From contig JAPTYO010000002.1 of the NCBI GenBank assembly GCA_036873135.1, positions 32,417,452 through 32,481,451 of the forward strand: a DNA stretch of 64,000 nt. The letters are read 5' to 3'. Origin of the DNA: Clarkia xantiana subsp. parviflora (taxonomy: Eukaryota; Streptophyta; Magnoliopsida; Myrtales; Onagraceae). Made by a program: the position numbers and the translations under genes. The notes under the pieces are model-generated. The model was given only the letters and a program-made list of their open reading frames with translations, ran no database searches and was not told the DNA's origin. Below, piece by piece: positions 34,596 through 46,096 of this stretch (position 1 is the first letter of the stretch; every line of letters starts with the position of its first letter).

Positions 34596-35042
34596 CTCCA
34601 TATGCTACGATGATTATTGGGATCATCTAGCCAATAGGAGCGGGACGGGAATTATAGCACAGAACGCACAAGGAAGGGTGATTGCAGGTAGGAATACCAG
34701 AAGTAGGGAGTTTGATGCAACTATGGTTGAGGCTCGAGCATTATTACAAGGAGTTGAGTTAGAAATCCATCACCAATGGTGGGATGTTGTATTCGAGTCG
34801 GATTCAGGATACATCGTAAACTAAATTTAACGCCCATTGACTACACCGGATTGAAGGTTTGACAACGATTAGCTTCATACGCCACCTAGCAAGCCGAGTT
34901 CAAAACATGTTTTGAAAAGTTATCCGTCAAGACGCAAATAGATGTGCAAACTGGGTTGCTATTTAATCCAGAAATGAGATGTGCAAATCTGGGTTGACAT
35001 TTTAATGCTTTTTAATAAAAGTAATATTCATGGGAAAAAAAT
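34596..35042 (+). pseudogene. LINE relic, RNase H domain and 3' end
   Basis: Continuation of the LINE split at 31180. The frame from about 34591 to 34824 reads RSGTGIIAQNAQGRVIAG, then MVEARALLQGVELEI and VVFESDSGYIV. This is the plant LINE RNase H-like domain (RVT_3 type), with Asp/Glu positions in ESDS and VEAR. An A-rich end near 35035-35042 may be the remains of the poly-A tail. Confidence 0.75.
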
Positions 35043-35345
35043 TACAATATACTGAGGATAAATTAGCCTAAATATAGATGTTAAGGACTGGATTACAGTC
35101 ACATAAATATTAAATAGGTGGAGGGTTAAAAGAGAAATACATGCAATATCGTTGTGGGCTCATTTCGAGAAAGGCTAAACAAAACCAGCCCATCATCTCC
35201 GCTTCACTGAATAAGAAAAAGCTGAGATCCAAACCCATGTCTTCTCTCTTGCCGAACCCTAATCGAAGGTTCTGTTTCTGGGGTTTACTGAACTACCTGG
35301 TTTTGCTTCCTTGCAACTTTCGTTATTCAGTTGGGAGAGGAAGGA

Positions 35346-37499
35346 ATGGCAAGTCAGGCAGCTACTGCTTTCAACGGCAATGTAAAGGTAAGGTCTTTCC
35401 TTGGCTTAAGCTGTCATTGCTTGATCCATCTTCCTCTTTCAATCGTGAATTATAGTTCTCTGGTGATGCGAAGGCGAGATGCGTTCAGTTGGATTCTTGA
35501 TTTAGAGCAGTTCAACCATCCTGCACACCTTCAGTTTGTCAAATATTGTCACTGGAGATATCGCACAATGTCTAGTGCATGATTCAGAGCTCTTATGCCT
35601 ATGTTCTTTATATTTCAGTGTTTGTATCATGGTGGCATAGTATTTTTCAACGAAATGCTCTACTAGTTCAAGTCCCTAAAAGACCTTTCCATGATCGATT
35701 GATCACTTCCATTTTCAACTAAGTTTACAAAGCAAGTTGCGATTAGCTTTGAAAATGGTGTTTTAGACTACTGCATTTTGTTATCGGTTTGTTTCGCTTT
35801 AGCTTTCGTTTCTTTTTTTCTTTTTATTTTGCATCTTCTAGTCTCCTTCTCTACAGCAATATGTCTTTAGACCTTTATATATATATATACACATTAGAAG
35901 AGAATACCATTTCTCTGGGTCATCCAAAACTAATACCATTCACACTAGTTGAGCTTATTAGTTGATTTCAGCAGTTTCGAATCGCCCAAGAAGAATAAAA
36001 GCATGTACCTTATGCAGCTGATGAGTGATACTGATTGAATGATGCTAACCATTTAATTCTGATCTGAATTAGCTTTTAGCATAATTATTTCCTACTCTGA
36101 TTGATTTTACCTTCTCATTCTTGTAGAAAGCACTTGCTGGTCTGAGACGGATTAATCTGGAAGGACTGAGGTGGAGAGTCTTTGATGCTAAAGGCCAGGT
36201 TGGACTACTCATTCCTTCATTTGTTTGTGCCTCGAAGAAGAGCATGTTTGTGGGTCTTGTTTCTGCATCTGCTGAAGATCAAATTAGAAATACACTTGAG
36301 CTAGGGTTCACAATTTCTGGAATGACATAATAACATGACATGAACACAATTTGCACGAAATAAAATAAATGAGGGAGAAATTAGGCATGAAAAAATAACA
36401 TAATAGAGATGAACGCAACGATAGCGACACGAACATGATAAGCCCATTAAGCTTGTAATGAGGTTTCTATGAAAGTCAAGGTGTCGATCGTATTTATATA
36501 CAAATGCAATACTTGCGCACAGTTTGTCAGCCCTACCCTTGATGTAAGAACTTGCTGTGAGAAGCCAAAAGTAGCCTTTAAATCATTTGTTTCAGGTCCT
36601 AGGAAGATTAGCAGCCCAAATATCAACTGTAGTCCAAGGCAAGGATAAGCCAACATACGCTCCTAATCGTGATGATGGCGATATGTGCATAGTTATAAAT
36701 GCCAAGGATATTGCGGTAACTGGAAGGAAGATGACAGATAAGGTTTACTATTGGCATACTGGGCAAGTCTCTATTCCCTCTCTTTCTTTGACCTGGTGGT
36801 GTCATTAGCACAGACTGCGGAATGCAATGCAGTGCACTTCTGCCAGAGGTTAATTTACTTGATTATTATACTGAAAAATATGAGGGTTTCTTAGGTATAT
36901 TGGACATCTTAAGGAGAGGACCTTGAAGGATCAGATGGCCAAAGACCCTACAGAGGTCATTCGCAAGGCCGTGATGCGCATGCTTCCCAGGAACAAATTA
37001 CGTGATGTGAGTATCAATAAATAACTTATGAACTCCTAACATCCTGGATTATAATTTTACTCTGTCCTTCACCTTCTTGATTGCAAAACTAGATAAAGAT
37101 TAGGAAAATTCTATTAAGACCTTTTATGGGGAAGGTGTTTAGGTGGGTTTGTTAGCAGTTGTTTGAAATAGTTAAAGAGTCAACATTTTCACTAACTTCA
37201 TGCTTTTATTGGAGCTTTGTACATTATTGGCTAACCAATTTAAGATCATTACTTTAATGCAGGATAGAGACCGGAAGCTGAGAATATTTGCAGGCAATGA
37301 GCACCCATTTGGGGACCGTCCTGTCGAGCCATACGAAATGCCTCCGAGACAAGTCCGAGAGCTGCGACCACGTGCAAGGCGAGCTATGATCCGAGCTCAA
37401 AAGAAAGCTGAGCTGCAAGAACAAAGTTCTACCATTACCAAGGGCAAGGGAAAGAAACGAAAGGAAACCACTGAAGAAGTGAGTGCAGAAAGTGAGTAG
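35346..37499 (+). CDS. uL13m: Ribosomal protein uL13, organellar (mitochondrial-type), five exons
   Basis: Large-subunit ribosomal protein uL13, nuclear-encoded and probably imported into mitochondria. Exons: 35346-35387, 36127-36198, 36596-36762, 36895-37006 and 37263-37499. All joins are in phase and give 209 aa, near the plant form. Core motifs in order are [47 protein letters not shown] and [15 protein letters not shown], then [10 protein letters not shown]. The basic C-terminal tail (KGKGKKRKE) ends acidic. Introns 1, 2 and 4 are GT-AG; intron 3 (36763-36894) appears to begin GCAAGT, because only that donor keeps the frame. The start is the first in-frame ATG, and the short exon 1 has an Ala/Ser/Gln-rich N-terminus compatible with a targeting signal. 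It converges with the gene at 38713-40711. A mitochondrial rather than plastid destination is inferred from resemblance. Confidence 0.93.
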
Positions 37500-37742
37500 C
37501 TAGCTACCTCTTTTATAAATTGCTGCAGTATCAGTTTGTAGAAATTCAGAATCCTATCTTAGCCGAAATCTCATTTTGTGGAATTTTGGATTATAATCAG
37601 CTTTGTTTTATCGTGTATTGTTGTGATGATCAGACCATTTTATAAGCTGATGCAGAAAATAATGTTTTTTTTCTCGAGTTAATCCTCTCTCATCTACTTA
37701 CTGATCATTGAGACTGTAAATTCTGACTGTGGAATAGACTAA

Positions 37743-38462
37743 AGGGTTAAGAACACAATAGGGGCCTGAATGTTTGCCCATGTTGCCAAAAGGGGTCTGA
37801 ATTGAAAAAACGTATTATTAAGGGCCTGAATGTTGAATTTTGTGTTTTTTCAAGTCTCCGTTCAAATTTTCTGTTAAATCTAACAGAACCACGTGAAAAG
37901 ACAAATACCCTTTTGTAATTATTATACAACTTATTAATTTAATTAATAAAATGTGAAATGTCTAAAATACCCCTACAAACTAATTATGCCCTTAAGGCCA
38001 CCACGCTCCGGCCACCGCCCGGCGACCGCCACCCGACTCCGGCGACCGCCACAGGCCTCCGGCGACCACCACTGGCCTCCGGCGACCGCCACCGGCCTCC
38101 GATCGGAGCCGAAAAAGCTCCGATCGGAGCTTTTTGGTCGTCGCCGGAGGCCGGTGGTGGTCGCCGGAGTCGGGGTGGTGGTGGTCGCCGGAGCTGTGGT
38201 GGCTTAAAGGGTATTTTCGTCATTTTAGGTCAAACATATGAGAGACCCACTTTGGTCAAAGGGCATTTTCGGGTTTTCAAATTATTTTTGGTCACATGCC
38301 AAGCATGTGACTACTTTCCGTCACTTTTAACAGAAAAAATAGACGGAGACCTCACTTATACACAAAACTCAAAATTCAGGTCGTAAATAATACGTTTTTT
38401 CAATTCAGACCCCTTTTAGCAACATGGGCAAACATTCAGACCCCTATTGTGTTCTTAACCCT
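37743..38462. mobile_element. 720-bp foldback element (near-complete inverted repeat)
   Basis: The left arm starts AGGGTTAAGAACACAATAGG and the right arm is its inverse. Pairing continues for over 130 bases (GTTTGCCCATGTTGC, AATTGAAAAAACGTATTATT). The centre is also self-complementary: CCGGCGACC-rich on the left, GGTCGCCGG-rich on the right, with the palindrome CTCCGATCGGAG on both sides of the turn (about 38098-38130). ACTAA lies near both ends but is not in register, so the target duplication is unclear. Open frames inside (e.g. 37958-38386) reflect the GC-rich repeats. It lies in the intergenic space between two convergent genes. Confidence 0.85.
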
Positions 38463-38712
38463 AACTAAAAGTTCCATTGTTAGTAAATCCATAGCAAATA
38501 TGACTGGATATCACTAACATAAATGCGTGCCCAGAACTTCTTGACACGACTTTGTTGTAATATAAGTTAACCACCCATCTCATCTAAGTTGATTTATAAT
38601 TGAAAGAAGACACAGATAAACATTACATGCAAGCGTGAGAAAGCTTTAGGTTCAATTAAGACAACAGGAAAAACAAACACCAACAACTAAGTAGAAAACC
38701 CGGTATCAAAAG

Positions 38713-40711
38713 CTAATCACTTGAAGATCCGTCATCATTGTCCTCATGCTCGGTCACGACCTTCTCAATAAACCTTCTACGGACACCGTCGAGTACAGCT
38801 TGTCTTGATTGGTCACCTCCACTTTGCCCATCGTTGAGAACAGGATCGGATTGGCAGAGAATCAATGCAACACCTTAAATAGAGCAATAAATTGTCAAAT
38901 TAGAAGTAAAACAAGTCACAGTGCAAAAACTAGTCTTGCTAAATTACTTTCTGGCTGCAATTCTTATAATTTTCATCAACTACGAGGAACATGTTCTTGA
39001 TAGTTTACTAAATAGATTGTAAACTGTCGATTTGGGTCTACCCCGTGTTAAAATGACTGATTTTGTTCAGGCAGGCAGTGAAAGCATCTTCTCTAACAAC
39101 ATTATTGGTTTCTCTCTTACTGATGGGATCATGTATACACATCAATCAAATAATTAAAAGTGGGTGAATAATTAATGGCTGTTGGTTAGTTTTCTAATAC
39201 CTTCAGGAGTGCATCTTCGGCCAAAGCTGTGCAATCCCACGTAGTTTGCCTTGACGGCACCATTATTGTAGACTAGCAAAGTGGGCACATTCCGGTCTGG
39301 GTAGTTGGGGATGCAATCAGTGGAAATTATCTTAACAAATTTTGTTGCAGGATATTTTGTAGCCAATTCATCCAAAGACTGCATCAGCACCCCACATTCC
39401 TGGATTCTGCAAAAGAAAGAAAGAAACAAAATCATGAGAAACGGTTAACGTTAAGTTGTTAGAAAGATACGGAACTTGAATGCATTACCCGTCCTTGTAG
39501 AGGACCACAACAACCCAAACGTCAGGAGGAGCTTGGGACACCTCTCGAACAAAATCTGATCCTGAAATAGGCATTACTGATCCGTACTTTTGTACTTTAG
39601 AAGCATCCCTCAACTCTGCCAACCTCTTCTTCCTATAGTGACAGAAGTTTAACATTGAAATTTGCTTAAGCCCTGATATAGCTTCCCAAAGAGATGAGCA
39701 GATAAAGAGAAGGAAATGAAATGCAGAAGATCTAGTCTGATTTGGCGAAATATAGTATCATTCATCAGGAAAGCGTATTGAACAAATTTACAATACATGT
39801 AGATTCAATAGTCATACAGTTTTCTAATTATTATTATTATTATTATAAAAGATGATAATGTCTTCAAATGAAACAAAATTTCTTTGACCTTAACAATTTG
39901 GATTATCAATATCAAGTTTTTTCCCTGAAGTTACATTATGAAAGAATTTTACCAGCAAAATTCAGTCACCGAAAAAAATTAAAAAATAATCTGATAAAAA
40001 TCCAAACAGTAGTTTTTCTGTTGCTTTCGCATTATTGTCTGAAGGGAACAAACTACTGCCAGGAATTGTTGGATAAAATCATTTTTTCCATCAATTGACG
40101 ACAGGTTCCAGAAAACTCAACATTATTCATCTTTAAGAGCCAACCAAATTCTCACTGGAGATAAAGCTACACTGAATTTGCTGCTACATCCTTTTACTGC
40201 TAGATGCAGAAAAAAAAGCTTCTTGCGCCTCCATTGCATCAACAACAATTGCATCAACAACATCATGTACACCAATTGAAAGAGTCCTCCATCTTTCAAA
40301 ATAAGATTCTGAATGAAAGGATTCATAGAAATTTTAGTTCAATGCAGTCTATCAACCGAAGCACCAAAATTCTACGGAATAAACAAATCTACGGCAGACA
40401 TAAGACAACCACAATGAACATCCGGCGAAAAGCAACCGATAAATTGATAGAGGTTAAGCTGACCTGTAGTCCTCGAGAAAGCGATCGTCTTCGAGATCTG
40501 CATCGTCCTCGAGGTCCTCCAGCTCCTCTTCAGTCTTTTCATTGATCCAGGATTTGTCCTTGGGCAAGGAGTCGGAATCAGGCGCCGGAGCGAACGCGGG
40601 AGGCTTGAAGGGGGCCGGCTTCGGTGGAAGATTCCCAAGCTTCCTTTGTATATCGTCCCACTGCGTGGAAGCTCCTTCGAGATCCTTGTACACGAAGTGG
40701 TAGTCCGCCAT
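38713..40711 (-). CDS. Phosducin-like protein, PDCL3/VIAF-type thioredoxin-fold, four exons
   Basis: Phosducin-like proteins of this subgroup act with the CCT chaperonin in folding of cytoskeletal and other proteins; the role here is inferred from the family. Exons in transcript order: 40464-40711, 39489-39632, 39201-39406 and 38713-38873. All introns are GT-AG with consistent phase, giving 252 aa. The N-terminus reads MADYHFVYKDLEGASTQWDD; a proline-rich then acidic segment follows (EELEDLEDD, about residues 60-75). The thioredoxin-like domain (about 95-205) includes MPISGSDFVREVSQAPPDVW, LYKDGIQECGVL, YPATKFVKIISTDCIPNYPD, VPTLLVYNNG and GRRCTPEG. There is no CxxC redox pair, as expected for phosducin-like proteins. 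The C-terminus is acidic and ends SSSD. Adjacent ORFs on the opposite strand are shadows. Confidence 0.93.
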
Positions 40712-40803
40712 TATCGTCTCTTAGTCTTCTGCTCTTCGACTCCGATCGGGTAGATTCGTTTGGTTACAGTAAAAAAAGGTATAAACAGTTGGACACAAAG
40801 CTG

Positions 40804-40826
40804 TTTTTTTTTTTTTTTTTTTTTTT
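40804..40826. repeat. Poly-T tract
   Basis: About 23 T in a row, upstream of the phosducin-like gene. Homopolymer; no other meaning assigned. Confidence 0.9.
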
Positions 40827-41004
40827 AATTAAGGAAAAACAACTACAATAATCAATCGATCTCAGTTAACAATCACATGTGTTTCCGTCTTCCCCGTTTT
40901 CTTAACCAGTACATTAGTTACCTTGTTAGTTTCCGAAAAATGTTGATTCAAGGAGAGTCCTGCAATAAAAAATTAAAGACATTGGAGGTCTATCATCGTT
41001 CGAC

Positions 41005-41835
41005 AGGTTAAATGTAATTTTACACAACGTGTTTGACTGAATGTGACTTTTAATATTGAATTTTGGTTTTGTATATTTTTTGTACTAAACGTTTGAAAAA
41101 ATGTGGCTTTTGATACATCTGTTAGTTGGCCGCTAGCCCGTTAAATGACATGTTCAAATCACGTGACCAACCCTAAACTTTTAATTTTGTTCAATTTAGT
41201 CCCTCAAATATATTCCTAACGTGTATTTTGTTTAATTTAGTTCTAAAACTTAAAAATCGAACACAATTAAACCAATCAAACTCAAATGACCTAGCATGAC
41301 CTAGTCTAGGCCTAGGTCTGACCATGGGTCAGGGTCGCCGGACCAAGTCGACCCGAACCCAGGGTCGGACCTAGCCCTAAGCTAGGTCTGCCTAGGTCAA
41401 TTGGGACCTAGCCTCAATTGGGGTTGGGTCCCAATTGACCTAGTCGGACCTAGCCTAAGGCTAGGTCCGACCCTGGGTCGGAGTTTCCTGGCCCAGCCGA
41501 CCCTGACCCAGGGTCGGACCTAGTAAGCTAGGTCCGGCTAGGTCAATTGGGTTCGATTGGTTCAATTTGGTTCGATTGGGTTCGATTTTGAAATTTTAGA
41601 ACTAAATTAAACAAAATAAACGTTAGCAATATATTTGAGGGACTAAATTGAACAAAATAAAAAATTTAGGGTCGGTCACGTGACTTGCACATGCCATTTA
41701 ACGGTCAACTAATAGATGTACCAAAAGCCACATTTTTTTTTCAAACATTTGGTACCAAAAGTATGCACAACCAAACATACAGTACTAAAAGTCACATTCG
41801 GTCAAACATGTAGTGTGAAAAGTAACTTTAACCCT
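41005..41835. mobile_element. Foldback MITE, AGGGTTAA family, copy 2
   Basis: The left arm AGGTTAAATGTAATTTTACAC pairs with the right end GTGTGAAAAGTAACTTTAACCCT. The arms share TTGACTGAATGTGACTTTTA, GGTACCAAAAG and TCACGTGAC words with copy 1 at 21921-22474. The centre is a large palindromic block of TAGGTCCGACCCTGGGTCGG-like words (41290-41530). No coding region, and no clear target duplication. Confidence 0.78.
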
Positions 41836-41869
41836 CAATGGACTCTAGTAGGATTAAGTTTTTGGCTTC

Positions 41870-42536
41870 TTTCGCATCTTATTCGACATATATGAAATCT
41901 ATATCCAATTTTTTAGAACACCCCCAGCTCCAACATGACCTGGATTTTGTATGATAGAACTATATGTATTAAGCTTGGTTCAATCATGAGGTACGGGAGT
42001 CCAATACATTAATAACTAATAATGTTGTTCTCAATATATTGCACTTTTCAAGGAGGGTGCACATAACTCTAGATTGAGAAACAATAAGTTGAGGCAAATT
42101 TGAGAAAAAACAGTAATTTTAAAGAGAAGATTGTTTCTGCTCTTCCAAATCAGCCAGATAGCTGTAGTAAAAATGCGACTCCAATTAAACCCCAAAGGGT
42201 GTTGATAGATGTTCCTGCAATTTGAGTAAAGCCAATCATATATACTTTCCAAAAAGAAGTTATGAGTAGTATCATAAAACTCAATAGCAAACCAAATGTT
42301 TTTTGCGATACGGCAATCCCGAAGGACGTGGATGACATCCTCCTCCTCTTGGTTACACTGAGAGCATTGTGGAGAAACATTAATGCCTCTTCTGTTCAGG
42401 TGTTGACCTGTAGAAATCCTTCCATGGTTACAAAGCCATAGGAAAGATTTAATATTATGAATAGTTTTGCAATTCCAAATCCAATTCCAACCTCTTTGGT
42501 CAACACTATCATACACAAGGTTTCTTTCTTTTAAGA
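41870..42536 (-). pseudogene. LINE relic, zf-RVT domain
   Basis: The 161-codon minus frame 42031-42516 reads WNWIWNCKTIHNIKSFLWL, GRISTGQHLNRRGI, then CSQCNQEEEDVIHVLRDC and AKNIWFAI. This is the zinc-binding domain that follows RT in plant LINEs (C-x2-C...H-x4-C). RT itself is not present upstream, so this is a truncated fragment. It belongs to a different copy from the one at 30240, as the sequences differ. Confidence 0.85.
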
Positions 42537-43107
42537 ATTTGTGGACTGAGGCAACAATATGATTTCCATTAGAGGAACCAGACCGGTGATGCTACGATTA
42601 ATTGAGCACCATAAAGGTAAGTAGGCTAGCTATTCATATCACTAATTGGTTTTAGGATTGAACCCCCCCACTTGTATAATAGTTTACTCTCTATATTGGT
42701 CACGGTGCAGGTGATTGTTGTAGTAGCTTCTATCTCTCACCTTGTTAGATTTGGCTCGGCCCATTGTGAAATTTTACAAAACATTGTTATAAAACAGGTT
42801 GGGTTGGGTGGTGAATTCATATGGGGAATTCGTTGTTGATAGATCCCGTCCAGTGTCCTCCTTCTTCCCCCGCCGCCTTCTGACCAGCGGGGGCAGGAGT
42901 ATACAATGACAACTTTTGGACACTCATGCCCGATCATGAGACTGCTTGTTGAAGGTCTGATGGTACCTTGGGTAAAGTTTATTTTTATTCCCCCTTAGCA
43001 TTACCTATGACCCCTTTCCCGGTTCACTACCACTACCTGGTCTTCTATTTGAATAGCGAGCTATAGTTGGAGCACTTGCCTTCGCGAATCAAAGAATCGA
43101 ATCCCTT
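42537..43107. other. Unassigned DNA
   Basis: No coding frame, RNA gene or repeat end was recognised between the LINE relic and the plastid insert. Confidence 0.5.
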
Positions 43108-43515
43108 GAAACTTGGAGATGGAAGTCTTCTTTCATTTCTCGACGGTGAACTAAGACCAAGCTCATGAGATTATTATCCTAGGTCAAAACAAGTTGATAG
43201 GATCCCCTTTTTGACGTCCCCATACCCTTTACGCGTGGCGTCATGGGGGCGAAAAAAGGAAAGAGGTCGCTTTTGACATAGCTGCGGGGCCCGTTGGGAG
43301 GCCCGCGCGATGGGCTATTAGCTCACTGGTAGAGCGCGCCCCTGATAATTGCGTCGTTGTGCCTGGGCTGTGAGGGCTCTCAGCCACATGGATAGTTCAA
43401 TGTGCTCATCAGCGCCTGACCCTGAGATGTGGATCATTCAAGGCACATTAGCATGGCGTACTTCTCTTGCTCGAACCGAGTTTGAAATCAAACCATCCTT
43501 AGGAAGATAGATGGT
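43108..43515 (+). pseudogene. Nuclear insertion of plastid 16S rRNA-trnI spacer and trnI-GAU 5' part
   Basis: The sequence follows the plastid inverted-repeat spacer downstream of 16S rRNA: AACTTGGAGATGGAAGTCTT, TCTCGACGGTGAA, GACCAAGCTCATGAG, TTGACGTCCCCAT, CATGGGGGCGAAAAAAGGAA. Then come trnI exon 1 and the start of its group II intron (GCGTCGTTGTGCCTGGGCTG). Resemblance fades near 43515, inside the intron. A deletion around 43255 relative to the usual spacer, and base changes, show it is a decayed nuclear copy. Confidence 0.9.
43312..43348 (+). pseudogene. trnI-GAU: trnI-GAU exon 1 (non-functional copy)
   Basis: 37 bases beginning GGGCTATTAGCTCACTGG, with anticodon GAT at 43344-43346, followed by intron sequence. 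The second exon is absent, so no tRNA can be made. Confidence 0.88.
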
Positions 43516-43707
43516 CATACTATCGATCTGGTTCAATAAAAATATAGAATTTCACATAGAACCCTGCGTGATTACTGATTTGGGGCTCGGACCACTCATT
43601 TTCAGACAACCGGATCTGATTCTCCAGTTCAAACGTTATATATTTTTTTATTAAAAAAAACTAAAAACCCTAATTTGTAGATGATTCAATTTGTACCCTC
43701 TTCAGTC

Positions 43708-44136
43708 TGTTAAATATGTCGTGGTTGGTGTTGACAAAATTCCAAATTCTGTTAAGTTGGTTAACTTCTGGATTAGACCGTCTTCATCAATTTCAGTTCA
43801 TTTTCGGTTCGTTTATTGCTTTATTTTTCGTTGTTTTCTCAGCACATTTTTGTTTACTGATTTTGTGATATTTTCTAACTCATTTATATTTATTGCTGAT
43901 TTTAGGAAATTATGTTAGTTGGCCTAGTGGTTTTCTAGTTTGTAGTTTATGTTATTTCAATTGCTCTATAAATGAGCTTGTACTCTGTATCTATTATCAA
44001 TTGAATTGAATCAAGATATCTTCCCTACAAGATTTCTGATTTTGTGTTGACATAGTTCGTTTGTGTATTAGCATCTATCGTGTTCAAGAAAATTGAACTA
44101 AAACAAGTTGAATGATTTCATTATCCATTCCTTACA
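43708..44136 (+). repeat. 5' LTR of copia element 3
   Basis: Proposed from TGTTAAATATGTCG to TTCCTTACA, 429 bp, followed two bases later by the PBS. It has a TATA-like CTATAAATGAG near 43966. There is no second LTR to compare, so the left edge is inferred. Confidence 0.6.
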
Positions 44137-44183
44137 AGTGGTATTAGAGGCTCAAGGTCCATCTTTCGTAATCAAGACTTCCA

Positions 44184-45082
44184 ATGTCAGAAACCATCTT
44201 CACTAACTTAGCAATACCTAAGTACGATCGAAATTATGATTACTGGAGCTTAGTACTGGAAAATCTCCTACGTGTAAGGGAGTTCTGGGATGTTGTAGAG
44301 AATGAAATTATAGAAGAAAGCAATGATGCAACAACATAAAAGGCTAGGTGGCTCATGACCATGAAGGCGAAGAAAATTCTATGCAAGTCCATTGATTATG
44401 TCACTTTTGAGATAATTCTTTGTAAAGATACCTCAAAGGCAATTTGAGATTGAATGAAGAAAAAATGAACTAGTTCATCTCGAGCCAAGAAAACAGACAT
44501 GCGATTCATTCAAAATGATTTTGATATCCTTCTTGTGAAACAATGTGAGAATGTGTCAACATACTGCAGTAGGGTGTAGAATTTGTAAAAAAACGAGGTT
44601 TTATAAAAAGCCTATGTCTGACACTGAAATTGTTGAGAAAATCTTGAGATCTTTAAGCTCTAGGTTTGAATATATAGTTTGTGGGATGGAAAAATCTAAG
44701 GATATAGATAAGCTAAACCTTAGATGATTGTAAAGTTATGTGATTGTGCAAGGGCAGAAAATATCACAGTGTACACACAGAAGAGCAGGAACTTAAAGAT
44801 GTCAACAACTTTGAAAATTCAAACTAAACAGGAATGAGAAACTCTCAAGGATGAGGAAGAAGAAGTAGCTTCAAAAAGGTGGTTCGTCAAGGGAATGAAA
44901 AGAATATGCTCAGAGTGAATACCCCAAGAAAAGGGACCAGGAGCTTCCATAGAAAGGGGAGATGCAAAAACTTCAGCAAACCTGAGGTTGAATGCTTTAG
45001 ATTTCACAAGTTGGGCCACTACAAATTAGAATGTAGGGTTAAACTCCCAGAAGGAAGAGAAGAAAGATTCTACTATGTGTAG
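44184..45082 (+). pseudogene. Gag of copia element 3
   Basis: A UBN2-type gag begins near 44184 with IPKYDRNYDYWSLVLENLL, then EFWDVVENEI. Several stops follow. A later piece at 44545-44727 reads VEKILRSLSSRFEYIVCGME. A modified zinc knuckle ECFRFHKLGHYKLEC (one Cys replaced by His) lies near 44993-45037. Confidence 0.8.
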
Positions 45083-45138
45083 ATGGGTGAATGAGAAGTG
45101 TTGTAAATAACAGTACATGGAGCTCATACCAAAATATT

Positions 45139-45490
45139 TGCAGATGTTTGGTTCCTTGATATAAGGTGTAGTAACCACATATGTGGTAACATAGAGATTT
45201 TTATGAAGATCGATGAAGGCTATAAATTAAGAGTAGCCTTTGGAGACAACTCTTCAATCCAGGTCAAGGGTATATGAAACATAGCGATAAAATCTCTAAA
45301 TGGCTTCACATAAACTATTTCGAATGTTTTGTATGTACTCGAGATTTAAAAAAATCTTCTAAGTGTAGGGCAGCTCACATAGAAAGGTTATTACATGTGG
45401 TTTGGCATAGACAAGTGTGTGATCCATGAAGATAGAAATAGTTCGATTTTGGAGATAAAAATGAACCAGAATCGACTGTTTCCAGTTGAA
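45139..45490 (+). pseudogene. Protease-region relic of copia element 3
   Basis: DVWFLDIRCSNHICGN stands where copia proteases have a D-S-G motif, so the active-site Ser-Gly is lost. VLYVLEI-, NLLSVGQL- and GYYMWFG-like segments follow with stops. The sequence ends at the inserted LTR. Confidence 0.7.
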
Positions 45491-45495
45491 ATTGG

Positions 45496-46096
45496 TGTTA
45501 GATTACTGGGAGTAATCACTACGGAAACTAAATCATGGTACATGCTAGTAATCGAAATTACGTAGCGGAAGATGCACACATACCTCTACAGTTGTCCGTA
45601 GTCCCAAGATCTTTGCAAGAGGGAGTTCACGATCCTCCGGTCAGCACCCGTAGGGGTTCTTGTAAAGGAAGCCCTACGTGGTATATTCTTCACAGCAAAG
45701 CCTCTGATTGATTCTTGGCAATGGACGGATCTCCGGAGTGTTTGCTCGAAGGCAAATTGGCACACCCTTGGTGAGGTAGTGGGTTCGGCCGAACTATGGT
45801 GTATTTGGGGGGAGGGTTTTCTCTCAAATCACCACTTGAAGGGAATTGTGATTAACCCTAATAAAACCCCTAACTCCCCATATATATAGGAGGAGTAAAG
45901 TGGACAAAAGTCCACTTTACCCCACCCATAATTCGCCCGGCCATGTATAGTATAGGGAGGCCTAATTTTGGGCCTCTCATGTCAATTGGGATTTGGGTCT
46001 GGCCCAATGTCCTAAAGTGACATGTACCCAATTAACTTAGGTAACATATACATATAATTAGCTTCCATTTACGGCGTCCATCACCATATGCTTACA
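45496..46096 (-). repeat. 3' LTR of copia family 1 copy B
   Basis: 601 bp, begins TGTTAGATTACTGGG and ends CATATGCTTACA. Same family as 12311, 20902 and 31515. Confidence 0.94.

Larger units (their letters stand above)
43708..45495 (+). mobile_element. Ty1/copia element 3, 5' part
   Basis: It consists of an LTR (43708-44136), a PBS (TGGTATTAGAGGC at 44139), a gag relic and a protease relic. It is then cut at 45495 by copia family 1 copy B. The rest of the element was not found on the other side, where copy B is itself truncated, so a deletion probably removed it. Confidence 0.75.

Noticed and set aside
37953..38386. Overlapping Pro/Arg/Gly-rich frames on both strands
   Set aside because: They come from the GC-rich self-complementary centre of the foldback element, not from a gene.
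40204..40545. Plus-strand frame opposite the first intron and exon of the phosducin-like gene
   Set aside because: It is antisense to a conserved exon and has no recognisable domain.
43312..43348. Functional isoleucine tRNA
   Set aside because: Only the first exon and part of the intron are present; it is a plastid fragment in nuclear DNA.
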